The translations under genes and the position numbers were made by a program. Below, piece after piece: positions 42,760 to 54,090 of a DNA stretch of 64,000 bases (the first letter of the stretch is position 1; each line of letters begins with the position of its first letter). Origin of the DNA: Crossaster papposus (Eukaryota; Echinodermata; Asteroidea; Velatida; Solasteridae); the NCBI GenBank assembly GCA_037893245.1, contig JBAIAA010000751.1, positions 248,001 to 312,000 of the forward strand, given 5' to 3'. Below the pieces are notes generated by a model. The model had not been told where the DNA came from, did no database searches, and was given only the letters and a program-made list of their open reading frames with translations.

Positions 42760-44033
42760 ATGCAGCTCAAAGCTACATTGCACATGATGGGTGATGGCTA
42801 CGAAGACAACTCTACTCTGTCAAATGATGTAAAAAAGCATCTTGAGAACTATTACGAGAGTGAAGACAGAACCGATCAAATAATATGGTTAAGTACTGAA
42901 ATCCTTGCACCAATCGGCCTCCTCTTAAACTGTGTGTTTCTATTCACAGTCATTAGAGTGAAGTCCATGCGTACAATCATCAACATCTACTTATCCAATT
43001 TGGCTGTGGCAGACTCACTCTTACTTATGACTGAGTTTATATTCGCATTACTGTCACCTATAAAGTACAGCCTACTTGGACAAAAAATTATAGTAAGTGC
43101 TAAATGTATGCTTAGTGCTGCTTCTACTTTCTTTGTGGTTACCATAGCAGCTGAGAGATTCTTTGCAGTGCGCAGTCCTCTGACATTCAAAGGAAAAGCC
43201 TCTAAACCTCGAGCAACAAAGATATCAGCAGGACTCTGGGTACCAACAATTATTGTTGGTGTGATTCCGTTATTCTTACCAGAGACTGTCTTTGCCAACT
43301 TCATCTTTTGGATTCCTTCCATTATCAACATTGTATGTTTAATAGCAACTCTTGCTTTGTACATCTATGTGGTGGTGAAAGTGCGCAGACTGAAAAATCA
43401 GCCTTGTTGCCAAACCGTTCCAAGCGAGCAGGCAAGGTTATTTGTATGATTATCATCAACACAGCTGTTTTCTTTATTTTAAACTTAGCCGACATTGCCG
43501 GCATGATTATTTCCATTGTTTCGAAGTTTTACCCTCCACGTACCAATACAACTTCCCAGATTGAATTTCTCAAACTTGGAGAAAAAGCAAACATGGTGGA
43601 TCTATGTTCAGAAATCCTGCGACTTATTAACAGCTCAATTGATTCCCTGGTCTACAGTGCAACAAATGCGGACTACCGTGCAGCTGTTATCGAGGCTTTC
43701 TCATTCCTGAAACTGTGCCGTTGTTGCAGTCCAAAACGAAATCCAAGCCAATTATCGCAGCCAGGGAAGCAGATTGAGCTTCGCGTGATTCCACAGGCAG
43801 AAAATGGCCAAGAGCACCATGCTGCCAGGCCAAGCAGCAGCAAGCCACCAAGCCAAGGGCAGTCACAACACCCAGAGAGTCAGCAATCACTGGACAGCTG
43901 TCAAGAACCATGTTCTAGACAAAGCAGCAGCAAGGCATCCATTCACAGTCAGCAGCATGTTCAAGTGCACGTCGAGGTACATGCAGAACCAGCGGGGACC
44001 CAAGCGCTTACAAGTTCTCCCCAGAAACAATGA
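42760..44033 (+). pseudogene. GPCR array copy 4, 5-bp insertion after TM5
   Basis: Same receptor type as copy 5 (MQLKATLHMM.., SLLLMTEFIF, KCMLSAASTFFVV). A TGAAA insertion at about 43391-43395 in the third intracellular loop shifts the frame; the first frame ends at 43449 after 229 residues. The rest (TM6, TM7, tail) is open in another frame to 44033. Apart from the insertion it is nearly identical to copy 5. It could make a truncated five-TM product, but this is likely a pseudogene. Confidence 0.88.
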
Positions 44034-44460
44034 TGCTCTAGTCTGACCGACTGTAAGCCATCCATGCAAGGGGAACAGTGTGTACATCCAGAACCAGCAG
44101 AGAGCCGGCAGTCACTTGCAAGTACTCAGAAGCAATGTCATGGGCTGACTGGCACCAAGCCATCATCACAAGGGCAGCAGTATGCACATCCAGAAACAGA
44201 AGGGAATCAATCACTGGAAGGTTGTCAAGACAAATGTTCTCTAGGTAACTGATGAGTGCAAGCCATCCAGTCAGCAGATAGTCAACAATAACTTCGTAAG
44301 TAAATCTTAAACAATGTTCCAGGCACAACAGCAGTATGTGCATCAAGGAGCAGTATACAAGAACCAGCAGAGAGTCAATCACTCCAAAACTGTCAAGAAC
44401 AGTGTTCCAGGGTGACTGATCGACAACCCATCCATGCAAGGGGAACATCGGTCTCTAGAC
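44034..44460 (+). other. Downstream region with decayed tail repeats, unit 4
   Basis: Past the stop, an open stretch at 44064-44252 reads MQGEQCVHPEPAESRQSLAS and later HPETEGNQSLEGCQDKC, plainly related to HPESQQSLDSCQEPC in the coding tail. Repeated identically after copy 5 (47864-48052). Confidence 0.7.
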
Positions 44461-44809
44461 TGCCAGCAACACTTGCAAGTTGTCGGTAAAAATAAATGCA
44501 GTATTGACTGATGCTGACATTTCAATGCAAGGAAGCATGCATTTAGAACTTACTGTTATATATCCAGCTCTCAAATCAACGTAGAAACATTATTTGAGCT
44601 CCGGTACTGAATAATATTCAAAGTTGTTTTGAGTAGGCTTGGGAGATATTCCAGTTAAACATTATACATGTATTTTTGATACCAAACCATCAACACCAAA
44701 AATGATGCGACAATACATTTTGATACCTAACAAAATGTTGCCAAAATACTTAAAGGCTCACACTATAAAATGTCAATACCATGTGTTTTCTCTTTATGGA
44801 TATTCTTAA

Positions 44810-45011
44810 CGCAGTGACTATTGTTACAGCAGTTGATCGTCTGATTCCCTGACTTACTCAGCCCGACATTGACAATACTCTTGACCTTTTACTCTCGGAA
44901 ACTAACTATTAATAGTCTGATTCCAAGAGCGATAACCAGATATTTTTGTCAATGTTGGGCTGGGTAAGTCAAGGAATCAGATCGTCAACTTCCATAATGA
45001 TAGCCACTGCG
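44810..45011. mobile_element. Foldback MITE, array unit 4
   Basis: Same arms, slightly diverged (CTATTGTTACAG). Confidence 0.88.
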
Positions 45012-45397
45012 TATTCTTAACACTACAATGTTTCAGTGATGATTTATTGCCGACTCTCAAAATAAATCCCAAAGGACCTACCACACAAGTCTAAATTTCA
45101 GACATTTCAAGCCCATTTCTTTCTTCTAAAACACTTAATATTATATTTACCTATATTTCATTTCTGTTCAACAAGAACTTGTGAGAATTTTGTTTAAATA
45201 GACTAACAAATGTTTTAGTAATGCTCGAGTGATTACCGTTACTGAAGTTGTAAATAAGTGAGTAAATGTACAGATGCATACTTCTTATATACATGTACTT
45301 GTAATTTGTAATTGTTAAGCTGAAATAAGCACAAAGCCATAATTTGTCTATCACCGACAGAGATTACCTTTCACAATGAAATCTACCTTTGTGCTTT

Positions 45398-45539
45398 TTA
45401 ACCAGTTCGCGCCGGGATTATTTTGAAATTGACCAGGCCCAGACGCGGGATTATTTTTCATAAACCTCGATCCGAGACGGGTTCATGCCAGCATTCTTGG
45501 GAGCCGGTACACGCCATTAATTCGACGCGAACTGGTTAA
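45398..45539. mobile_element. TTAA-type MITE, array unit 4
   Basis: TTAACCAGTTCGCGCC to GACGCGAACTGGTTAA; the best preserved TIRs of the family in the array. Confidence 0.88.
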
Positions 45540-45890
45540 AGATACTTCGTCAATACTTTTTGAGTTTCACTCAAAAATATATCTATTTTTAAATTTATTT
45601 TTATATCTATTTTTCTTACCATCTATGACAAACCAAAAAGTATAGTTCATGTTTCATTAAATGTTTCATTGATTTTAACTTAAATGTGGTCTGCAGATTA
45701 CCGGGTTTCATATGACTGAAATAACCACCTAAAGTCATTTTTTGTTGTCAAAATAAAACATACAAATATAAAATCCGTGAGTTTTGTTGGTCAAGGCAGG
45801 CAGACTTCAAAGGCATTGTATTTGAAAGGGAAATTATAGGGGAGTTTAGGTTTACGTATGTGTAAACTGTGACACATAATTGCAAAGTGT

Positions 45891-46030
45891 GATCGATGTA
45901 AAAGACCACTCGGTCGATGTAAAAGACCGATCGATCGATCGATGTAAAAGCCCGAGTGATGGAAGGACCGATCAATAGATGTAAAAGACCAATCAATAGA
46001 TGTAAAAGACCGATCGATCGATATAAACGA
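45891..46030. repeat. GATCGATGTAAAAG minisatellite, unit 4
   Basis: Same repeat pattern as unit 3, with GATCGATCGATCGATG. Confidence 0.85.
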
Positions 46031-46497
46031 CTGATGAATATGTTGATTGGAGTTTATGCCTCTTTGGAGTTCCATGTCCTTCTGCATTTTAAGTATGGAC
46101 CAATTCTACAAAATTCCACTCAAGTGGTGGTTGATATTGATGAACAACAGCTCATTACTGCACAAAGTCAGTCCCATTCTCCCAGCAGTTCCAACGTCCA
46201 TCATAATCCAAATATATTCACCCAGGCCTGTTTTTTCACTTTTCAGTATCGGTAACATCAACCAATTTCAATCAAGGAAATACGCATTGTACATAATAAT
46301 AAAAACTGAAACAACTTTAATTCTAAATGGCAGTAGCGAAACTAAATTGTCTGCTTTGGTAACTGCTGTCACGAGATACATGCATATCACGTGCATTACA
46401 ATACAAGTGTGGGAAAATATGGAGGAAATGTCAACAAAACTTTCTGTTTCAGCTATACACACTTTTAGAAGATCTCAATGTGCTGTATTCCCATTAG

Positions 46498-46504
46498 TAT
46501 AAAA
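46498..46504 (+). promoter_or_regulatory. TATA box, copy 5
   Basis: TATAAAA 67 bp before the ATG at 46565. The only copy with both this box and an intact reading frame. Confidence 0.7.
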
Positions 46505-46564
46505 CTGGAGCAATCTTAAACCAGACAAAAAAATGCGCTTCGCTCTATCTGCAGAAAATGTTGG

Positions 46565-47833
46565 ATGCAGCTCAAAGCTACATTGCACATGATGGGTGAT
46601 GGCTACGAAGACAACTCTACTCTGTCAAATGATGTAAAAAAGCATCTTGAGAACTATTACGAGAGTGAAGACAGAACCGATCAAATAATATGGTTAAGTA
46701 CTGAAATCCTTGCACCAATCGGCCTCCTCTTAAACTGTGTGTTTCTATTCACAGTCATTAGAGTGAAGTCCATGCGTACAATCATCAACATCTACTTATC
46801 CAATTTGGCTGTGGCAGACTCACTCTTACTTATGACTGAGTTTATATTCGCATTACTGTCACCTATAAAGTACAGCCTACTTGGACAAAAAATTATAGTA
46901 AGTGCTAAATGTATGCTTAGTGCTGCTTCTACTTTCTTTGTGGTTACCATAGCAGCTGAGAGATTCTTTGCAGTGCGCAGTCCTCTGACATTCAAAGGAA
47001 AAGCCTCTAAACCTCGAGCAACAAAGATATCAGCAGGACTCTGGGTACCAACAATTATTGTTGGTGTGATTCCGTTATTCTTACCAGAGACTGTCTTTGC
47101 CAACTTCATCTTTTGGATTCCTTCCATTATCAACATTGTATGTTTAATAGCAACTCTTGCTTTGTACATCTATGTGGTGGTGAAAGTGCGCAGACAATCA
47201 GCCTTGTTGCCAAACCGTTCCAAGCGAGCAGGCAAGGTTATTTGTATGATTATCATCAACACAGCTGTTTTCTTTATTTTAAACTTAGCCGACATTGCCG
47301 GCATGATTATTTCCATTGTTTCGAAGTTTTACCCTCCACGTACCAATACAACTTCCCAGATTGAATTTCTCAAACTTGGAGAAAAAGCAAACATGGTGGA
47401 TCTATGTTCAGAAATCCTGCGACTTATTAACAGCTCAATTGATTCCCTGGTCTACAGTGCAACAAATGCAGACTATCGTGCAGCTGTAATCGAGGCTTTC
47501 TCATTCCTCAAACTGTGCCGTTGTTACCGCCCAAAACGAAATCCAAGCCAATTATCGCAGCCAGGGAAGCAGATTGAGCTTCGCGTGATTCCACAGGCAG
47601 AAAATGGCCAAGAGCACCATGCTGCCAGGCCAAGCAGCAGCAAGCCACCAAGCCAAGGGCAGTCACAACACCCAGAGAGTCAGCAATCACTGGACAGCTG
47701 TCAAGAACCATGTTCTAGACAAAGCAGCAGCAAGGCATCCATTCACAGTCAGCAGCATGTTCAAGTGCACGTCGAGGTACATGCAGAACCAGCGGGGACC
47801 CAAGCGCTTACAAGTTCTCCCCAGAAACAATGA
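46565..47833 (+). CDS. Intronless class A GPCR, array copy 5, intact
   Basis: 422 residues, seven predicted TM segments. Landmarks: NST site at 17-19; TM1 with LLNCVFLF; TM2 LSNLAVADSLLL; TM3 ending AAERFFAV; TM4 ISAGLWVPTIIVGVIPLFL; TM5 IINIVCLIATLALYIYVVV; TM6 CMIIINTAVFFILNL; TM7 ending NSSIDSLVYSATNADYR, with DSLVY in place of NPxxY. It has ERF for DRY and no CWxP. The Ser/Gln/His-rich tail of about 110 residues has PSSQGQSQHPESQQSLDSC-type repeats. It differs from copy 1 mostly in TM2-TM3, ECL2 and the TM6-TM7 loop, where ligand contacts usually lie. Ligand unknown. Start chosen at the first ATG that opens the receptor frame; Met9 or Met10 is an alternative. Confidence 0.9.
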   Translation: MQLKATLHMMGDGYEDNSTLSNDVKKHLENYYESEDRTDQIIWLSTEILAPIGLLLNCVFLFTVIRVKSMRTIINIYLSNLAVADSLLLMTEFIFALLSPIKYSLLGQKIIVSAKCMLSAASTFFVVTIAAERFFAVRSPLTFKGKASKPRATKISAGLWVPTIIVGVIPLFLPETVFANFIFWIPSIINIVCLIATLALYIYVVVKVRRQSALLPNRSKRAGKVICMIIINTAVFFILNLADIAGMIISIVSKFYPPRTNTTSQIEFLKLGEKANMVDLCSEILRLINSSIDSLVYSATNADYRAAVIEAFSFLKLCRCYRPKRNPSQLSQPGKQIELRVIPQAENGQEHHAARPSSSKPPSQGQSQHPESQQSLDSCQEPCSRQSSSKASIHSQQHVQVHVEVHAEPAGTQALTSSPQKQ

Positions 47834-48260
47834 TGCTCTAGTCTGACCGACTGTAAGCCATCCATGCAAGGGGAACAGTGTGTACATCCAGAACCAGCAG
47901 AGAGCCGGCAGTCACTTGCAAGTACTCAGAAGCAATGTCATGGGCTGACTGGCACCAAGCCATCATCACAAGGGCAGCAGTATGCACATCCAGAAACAGA
48001 AGGGAATCAATCACTGGAAGGTTGTCAAGACAAATGTTCTCTAGGTAACTGATGAGTGCAAGCCATCCAGTCAGCAGATAGTCAACAATAACTTCGTAAG
48101 TAAATCTTAAACAATGTTCCAGGCACAACAGCAGTATGTGCATCAAGGAGCAGTATACAAGAACCAGCAGAGAGTCAATCACTCCAAAACTGTCAAGAAC
48201 AGTGTTCCAGGGTGACTGATCGACAACCCATCCATGCAAGGGGAACATCGGTCTCTAGAC
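47834..48260 (+). other. Downstream region with decayed tail repeats, unit 5
   Basis: Same sequence as after copy 4. Confidence 0.7.
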
Positions 48261-48609
48261 TGCCAGCAACACTTGCAAGTTGTCGGTAAAAATAAATGCA
48301 GTATTGACTGATGCTGACATTTCAATGCAAGGAAGCATGCATTTAGAACTTACTGTTATATATCCAGCTCTCAAATCAACGTAGAAACATTATTTGAGCT
48401 CCGGTACTGAATAATATTCAAAGTTGTTTTGAGTAGGCTTGGGAGATATTCCAGTTAAACATTATACATGTATTTTTGATACCAAACCATCAACACCAAA
48501 AATGATGCGACAATACATTTTGATACCTAACAAAATGTTGCCAAAATACTTAAAGGCTCACACTATAAAATGTCAATACCATGTGTTTTCTCTTTATGGA
48601 TATTCTTAA

Positions 48610-48811
48610 CGCAGTGACTATTGTTACAGCAGTTGATCGTCTGATTCCCTGACTTACTCAGCCCGACATTGACAATACTCTTGACCTTTTACTCTCGGAA
48701 ACTAACTATTAATAGTCTGATTCCAAGAGCGATAACCAGATATTTTTGTCAATGTTGGGCTGGGTAAGTCAAGGAATCAGATCGTCAACTTCCATAATGA
48801 TAGCCACTGCG
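48610..48811. mobile_element. Foldback MITE, array unit 5
   Basis: Exactly 3,800 bp from the unit 4 copy. Confidence 0.88.
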
Positions 48812-49197
48812 TATTCTTAACACTACAATGTTTCAGTGATGATTTATTGCCGACTCTCAAAATAAATCCCAAAGGACCTACCACACAAGTCTAAATTTCA
48901 GACATTTCAAGCCCATTTCTTTCTTCTAAAACACTTAATATTATATTTACCTATATTTCATTTCTGTTCAACAAGAACTTGTGAGAATTTTGTTTAAATA
49001 GACTAACAAATGTTTTAGTAATGCTCGAGTGATTACCGTTACTGAAGTTGTAAATAAGTGAGTAAATGTACAGATGCATACTTCTTATATACATGTACTT
49101 GTAATTTGTAATTGTTAAGCTGAAATAAGCACAAAGCCATAATTTGTCTATCACCGACAGAGATTACCTTTCACAATGAAATCTACCTTTGTGCTTT

Positions 49198-49339
49198 TTA
49201 ACCAGTTCGCGCCGGGATTATTTTGAAATTGACCAGGCCCAGACGCGGGATTATTTTTCATAAACCTCGATCCGAGACGGGTTCAGGCCAGCATTCTTGG
49301 GAGCCGGTACACGCCATTAATTCGACGCGAACTGGTTAA
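49198..49339. mobile_element. TTAA-type MITE, array unit 5
   Basis: Differs from the unit 4 copy by one base noticed (GTTCAGGCC against GTTCATGCC). Confidence 0.88.
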
Positions 49340-49690
49340 AGATACTTCGTCAATACTTTTTGAGTTTCACTCAAAAATATATCTATTTTTAAATTTATTT
49401 TTATATCTATTTTTCTTACCATCTATGACAAACCAAAAAGTATAGTTCATGTTTCATTAAATGTTTCATTGATTTTAACTTAAATGTGGTCTGCAGATTA
49501 CCGGGTTTCATATGACTGAAATAACCACCTAAAGTCATTTTTTGTTGTCAAAATAAAACATACAAATATAAAATCCGTGAGTTTTGTTGGTCAAGGCAGG
49601 CAGACTTCAAAGGCATTGTATTTGAAAGGGAAATTATAGGGGAGTTTAGGTTTACGTATGTGTAAACTGTGACACATAATTGCAAAGTGT

Positions 49691-49830
49691 GATCGATGTA
49701 AAAGACCACTCGGTCGATGTAAAAGACCGATCGATCGATCGATGTAAAAGCCCGAGTGATGGAAGGACCGATCAATAGATGTAAAAGACCAATCAATAGA
49801 TGTAAAAGACCGATCGATCGATATAAACGA
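49691..49830. repeat. GATCGATGTAAAAG minisatellite, unit 5
   Basis: Same as unit 4. Confidence 0.85.
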
Positions 49831-50297
49831 CTGATGAATATGTTGATTGGAGTTTATGCCTCTTTGGAGTTCCATGTCCTTCTGCATTTTAAGTATGGAC
49901 CAATTCTACAAAATTCCACTCAAGTGGTGGTTGATATTGATGAACAACAGCTCATTACTGCACAAAGTCAGTCCCATTCTCCCAGCAGTTCCAACGTCCA
50001 TCATAATCCAAATATATTCACCCAGGCCTGTTTTTTCACTTTTCAGTATCGGTAACATCAACCAATTTCAATCAAGGAAATACGCATTGTACATAATAAT
50101 AAAAACTGAAACAACTTTAATTCTAAATGGCAGTAGCGAAACTAAATTGTCTGCTTTGGTAACTGCTGTCACGAGATACATGCATATCACGTGCATTACA
50201 ATACAAGTGTGGGAAAATATGGAGGAAATGTCAACAAAACTTTCTGTTTCAGCTATACACACTTTTAGAAGATCTCAATGTGCTGTATTCCCATTAG

Positions 50298-50304
50298 TAT
50301 AAAA
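50298..50304 (+). promoter_or_regulatory. TATA box, copy 6
   Basis: TATAAAA 67 bp before the ATG at 50365. Confidence 0.65.
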
Positions 50305-50364
50305 CTGGAGCAATCTTAAACCAGACAAAAAAATGCGCTTCGCTCTATCTGCAGAAAATGTTGG

Positions 50365-51646
50365 ATGCAGCTCAAAGCTACATTGCACATGATGGGTGAT
50401 GGCTACGAAGACAACTCTACTCTGTCAAATGATGTAAAAAAGCATCTTGAGAACTATTACGAGAGTGAAGACAGAACCGATCAAATAATATGGTTAAGTA
50501 CTGAAATCCTTGCACCAATCGGCCTCCTCTTAAACTGTGTGTTTCTATTCACAGTCATTAGAGTGAAGTCCATGCGTACAATCATCAACATCTACTTATC
50601 CAATTTGGCTGTGGCAGACTCACTCTTACTTATGACTGAGTTTATATTCGCATTACTGTCACCTATAAAGTACAGCCTACTTGGACAAAAATTTATAGTA
50701 AGTGCTAAATGTATGCTTAGTGCTGCTTCTACTTTCTTTGTGGTTACCATAGCAGCTGAGAGATTCTTTGCAGTGCGCAGTCCTCTGACATTCAAAGGAA
50801 AAGCCTCTAAATCTCGAGCAACAAAGATATCAGCAGGACTCTGGGTACCAACAATTGTTGTTGGTGTGATTCCGTTATTCTTACCAGAGACTGTCTTTGC
50901 CAACTTCATCTTTTGGATTCCTTCCATTATCAACATTGTATGTTTAATAGCAACTCTTGCTTTGTACATCTATGTGGTGGTGAAAGTGCGCAGACAATCA
51001 GCCTTGTTGCCAAACCGTTCCAAGCGAGCAGGCAAGGTTATTTGTATGATTATCATCAACACGGCTGTTTTCTTTATTTTAAACTTAGCCGACATTGCCG
51101 GCATGATTATTTCCATTGTTTCGAAGTTTTACCCTCCACGTACCAATACAACTTCCCAGATTGAATTTCTCAAAGCGTGGAGAAAAAGCAAACATGGTGG
51201 ATCTATGTTCAGAAATCCTGCGACTTATTAACAGCTCAATTGATTCCCTGGTCTACAGTGCAACAAATGCAGACTATCGTGCAGCTGTAATCGAGGCTTT
51301 CTCATTCCTGAAACTGTGCCGTTGTTGCAGCCCAAAACGAAATCCAAGCCAATTATCGCGGCCAGGGAAGCAGATTGAGCTTCGCGTGATTCCACAGGCA
51401 GAAAATGGCCAAGAGCACCATGCTGCCAGGTTAAGCAGCAGCAAGCCACCAAGCCAAGGGCAGTCACAACACCCAGAGAGTCAGCAATCACTGGACAGCT
51501 GTCAAGAACAATGTTCTAGACAAAGCAGCAGCAAGGCATCCATTCACAGTCAGCAGCATGTTCAAGTGCACGTCGAGGTACATGCAGAACCAGCGGGATC
51601 CAAGCGCTTACAAGTTCTCCCCAGAAACAATGATGCTCTAGTCTGA
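50365..51646 (+). pseudogene. GPCR array copy 6, frameshift before TM7
   Basis: Nearly identical to copy 5 up to about 51170 (changes such as KFIVSAK and KSRATK). A 1-bp insertion (CAAAGCGTGG against CAAACTTGG, near 51175) then shifts the frame; the first frame ends at 51231, giving 288 residues without TM7. TM7 and the tail are open in the shifted frame. A second 1-bp loss near 51598 (GCGGGATCC against GCGGGGACCC) changes the last residues. Probably non-functional. Confidence 0.88.
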
Positions 51647-52396
51647 CCGACTGTAAGCCATCCATGCAAGGAGAACAGTGTGTACATCCAGAACCAGCAG
51701 AGAGCCGGCAGTCACTTGCAAATACTCAGAAGCAATGTCCTGGGTTGACTGGCACCAAGCCATCATCACAAGGGCAGCAGTATGCACATCCAGAAACATA
51801 AGGGAATCAATCACTGGAAGGTTGTCAAGACAAATGTTCTCTAGGTAACTGATGAGTGCAAGCCATCCAGTCAGCAGATAGTCAACAATAACTTCGTAAG
51901 TAAATCTTAAACAATGTTCCAGGCACAACAGCAGTATGTGCATCAAGGAGCAGTATACAAGAACCAGCAGAGAGTCAATCACTCCAAAACTGTCAAGAAC
52001 AGTGTTCCATGGTGACTGATCGACTACAACCCATGCAAGATGAACATCGGTCTCCAGACTGCCAGCAACACACACAAGTTGTCAGTAAAAATAGATGCAG
52101 GATTGACTGATGCTGACATTTCAATGCAAGGAAGCATGCATTTAGAACTTATATCCAGCTCTCAAATCAACGTAGAAACATTATTAGAGCTCCGATACTG
52201 AAAAATATTCTAAGTTATTTTGAGTAGGCTTGGGAGATATTCCAGTTAAACATTATACATGTATTTTTGATACCAAACCATCAATACCAAATGATGTGAC
52301 AATACATTTTGATACTTAACAAAATGTTGCCAAAATACTTAAAAGCTCACTATAAAATGTCAATACCATGTGTTTTCTCTTTATGGATATTCTTAA

Positions 52397-52430
52397 CGCC
52401 GTGACTATTGTTACAGCAGCTGATCATCTG
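52397..52430. mobile_element. Foldback MITE, array unit 6, truncated
   Basis: Only the first about 34 bp remain (CGCCGTGACTATTGTTACAG..); the sequence then jumps to AAGCCCATTC, the spacer found about 95 bp beyond the full MITE in the other units. Confidence 0.75.
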
Positions 52431-52716
52431 AAGCCCATTCTTTTTTCTAAAACACTTAATATATATTTTTACCTATTTTTCATTTTTGTTCAACAAGAAC
52501 TTGTGAGAATTTTGTTTAAATAGAGTAACAAATGTTGTAGTAATGCTCGAGTGATTACCGTTACTGAAGTTGTAAATAAGTGAGTAAATGTACAGATGCA
52601 TACTTATTACATACTTGTAATTTGTAATTGTTCAGCTGAAATAAGCACAAAGCCATTATTGTCTATCACCGACATACAGAGATTACCTTTCACAATGAAA
52701 TCTACCTTTGTGCTTT

Positions 52717-52858
52717 TTAACCAGTTCACGCCAGGATTATTTTGACATTGACCGGGCCCAGGCGCGGGATTATTTTTCATGAACCTCAATCCAAGACGGG
52801 TTCAGGCCAGCATTCTTGGGAGCCGGTACACGCCATTAATTCGACGCGAACTGGTTAA
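52717..52858. mobile_element. TTAA-type MITE, array unit 6
   Basis: TTAACCAGTTCACGCC to GACGCGAACTGGTTAA. Confidence 0.88.
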
Positions 52859-53207
52859 AGATACTTCGTCAATACTTTTTGAGTTTCACTCAAAAATATA
52901 TCTATTTTTAAATTAATTTGTATATCTATTTTTCTTACCATCTATGACAAACCAAAAAGTATAGTTCATGTTTCATTAAATGTTTCATTGATTTCAACTT
53001 AAATGTGGTTAGCAGATTACCGGGTTTCATATGACTGAAATAACCACCTAAAGTCATTTTTTGTTGTCAAAATAAAACATACAAATATAAAATCCGTGAG
53101 TTTTGTTGGTCAAGGCAGGCAGACTTCAAAGGCATTGTATTTGAAAGGGAACTTATAGGGGAGTTTAGGTTTACTTGTGTGTAAACTGTGACACATAATT
53201 ATAAAGT

Positions 53208-53372
53208 GTGATCAAGGTAAAAGACCGATCGATCGATGTAAAAGCCCGATTGGTGGAAGGACCAATCAATAGATGTAAAAGACTGATCGATCAATGTATA
53301 AGACCAATCAATAGATGTAAAAGACCGATCGATCAATGTAAAAGACCGATCGATCGATGTAAAAAAGACTGA
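53208..53372. repeat. GATCGATGTAAAAG minisatellite, unit 6
   Basis: More like units 1-2 (GATTGGTGGAAGGACC) than unit 5. The TTA-flanked MITE is absent upstream of it (GAGTTTAGGTTTAC intact). Confidence 0.85.
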
Positions 53373-53929
53373 TCAATGTGTTAATTGGAGTTTATGCCTC
53401 TTTGGAGTTCCATGTCCTTCTGCAAGTATGGACCACTGAATCTACCCAAATCCACTCAAGTGGTGGTTGATATTGATGAACAACAGCTTATTACTGCACG
53501 ATGGACAAAATCAGTGCCATTCTCCCAGCAGTGCCAACGTCTATAATCCAAATATATTCACCCCAGGCCTGCAGGACCAAGCTTCCCCGTTCCCCCACCA
53601 CACCCCCAACAAACAAACAAACAAAAACAAAACAAGGGTATAGATTTTGATGGATTTGGGAGGGTTAGGGTTAAAGAAGCTTTAGTGTTGTCACTTTTCA
53701 TTATCGGTAACATCAACCAATTTCAATCAAGGAAGTACGCATTGTACATACATTTAATAATAAAAACTGAAACAACTTTAATTCTAAATGGCAGTAGCGA
53801 AAGTAAATTTTCTGCTTTGGTAACTGCTGTCACGAGATACATGCATATCATGTGCATTACAATATGTCTTTAAGAATTGTGGGAAAATAATGGAGGAAAT
53901 GTCAACAAAACTTTCTGTTTCAGCTACAC

Positions 53930-54021
53930 ACTTTTAAAAGATCTCAAGGTGTTATATTCCCCATTAGTATAAAACTGGAGCAATCTTGAAATAGGACAAA
54001 CGCGCTTCGCTCTATCTAAAT
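53930..54021 (+). pseudogene. Array right edge: promoter of a missing seventh gene
   Basis: GATCTCAAGGTGTTATATTC, then TATAAAACTGGAGC (53968) and GCGCTTCGCTCTATCT follow the unit pattern. Sequence then turns to unrelated DNA exactly where CTGCAGAAAATGTTGG and the start codon should be. The unit has a full spacer and TATA box but no coding part. Confidence 0.85.
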
Positions 54022-54090
54022 CAGTAGGTTGATTGTTGCGAAGGAAACCCAGATTGATGACAAGTCGAACTGTCTCCATGAGAGCCTTCC

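Noticed and set aside
42987..43364. 125-codon minus-strand frame opposite the GPCR genes
   Set aside because: Antisense shadow of the receptor TM coding sequence.
44038..44448. 136-codon minus-strand frame repeated after copies 4, 5 and 6
   Set aside because: Conserved only because the units are recent copies; it lies opposite the decayed tail repeats and has no domain.
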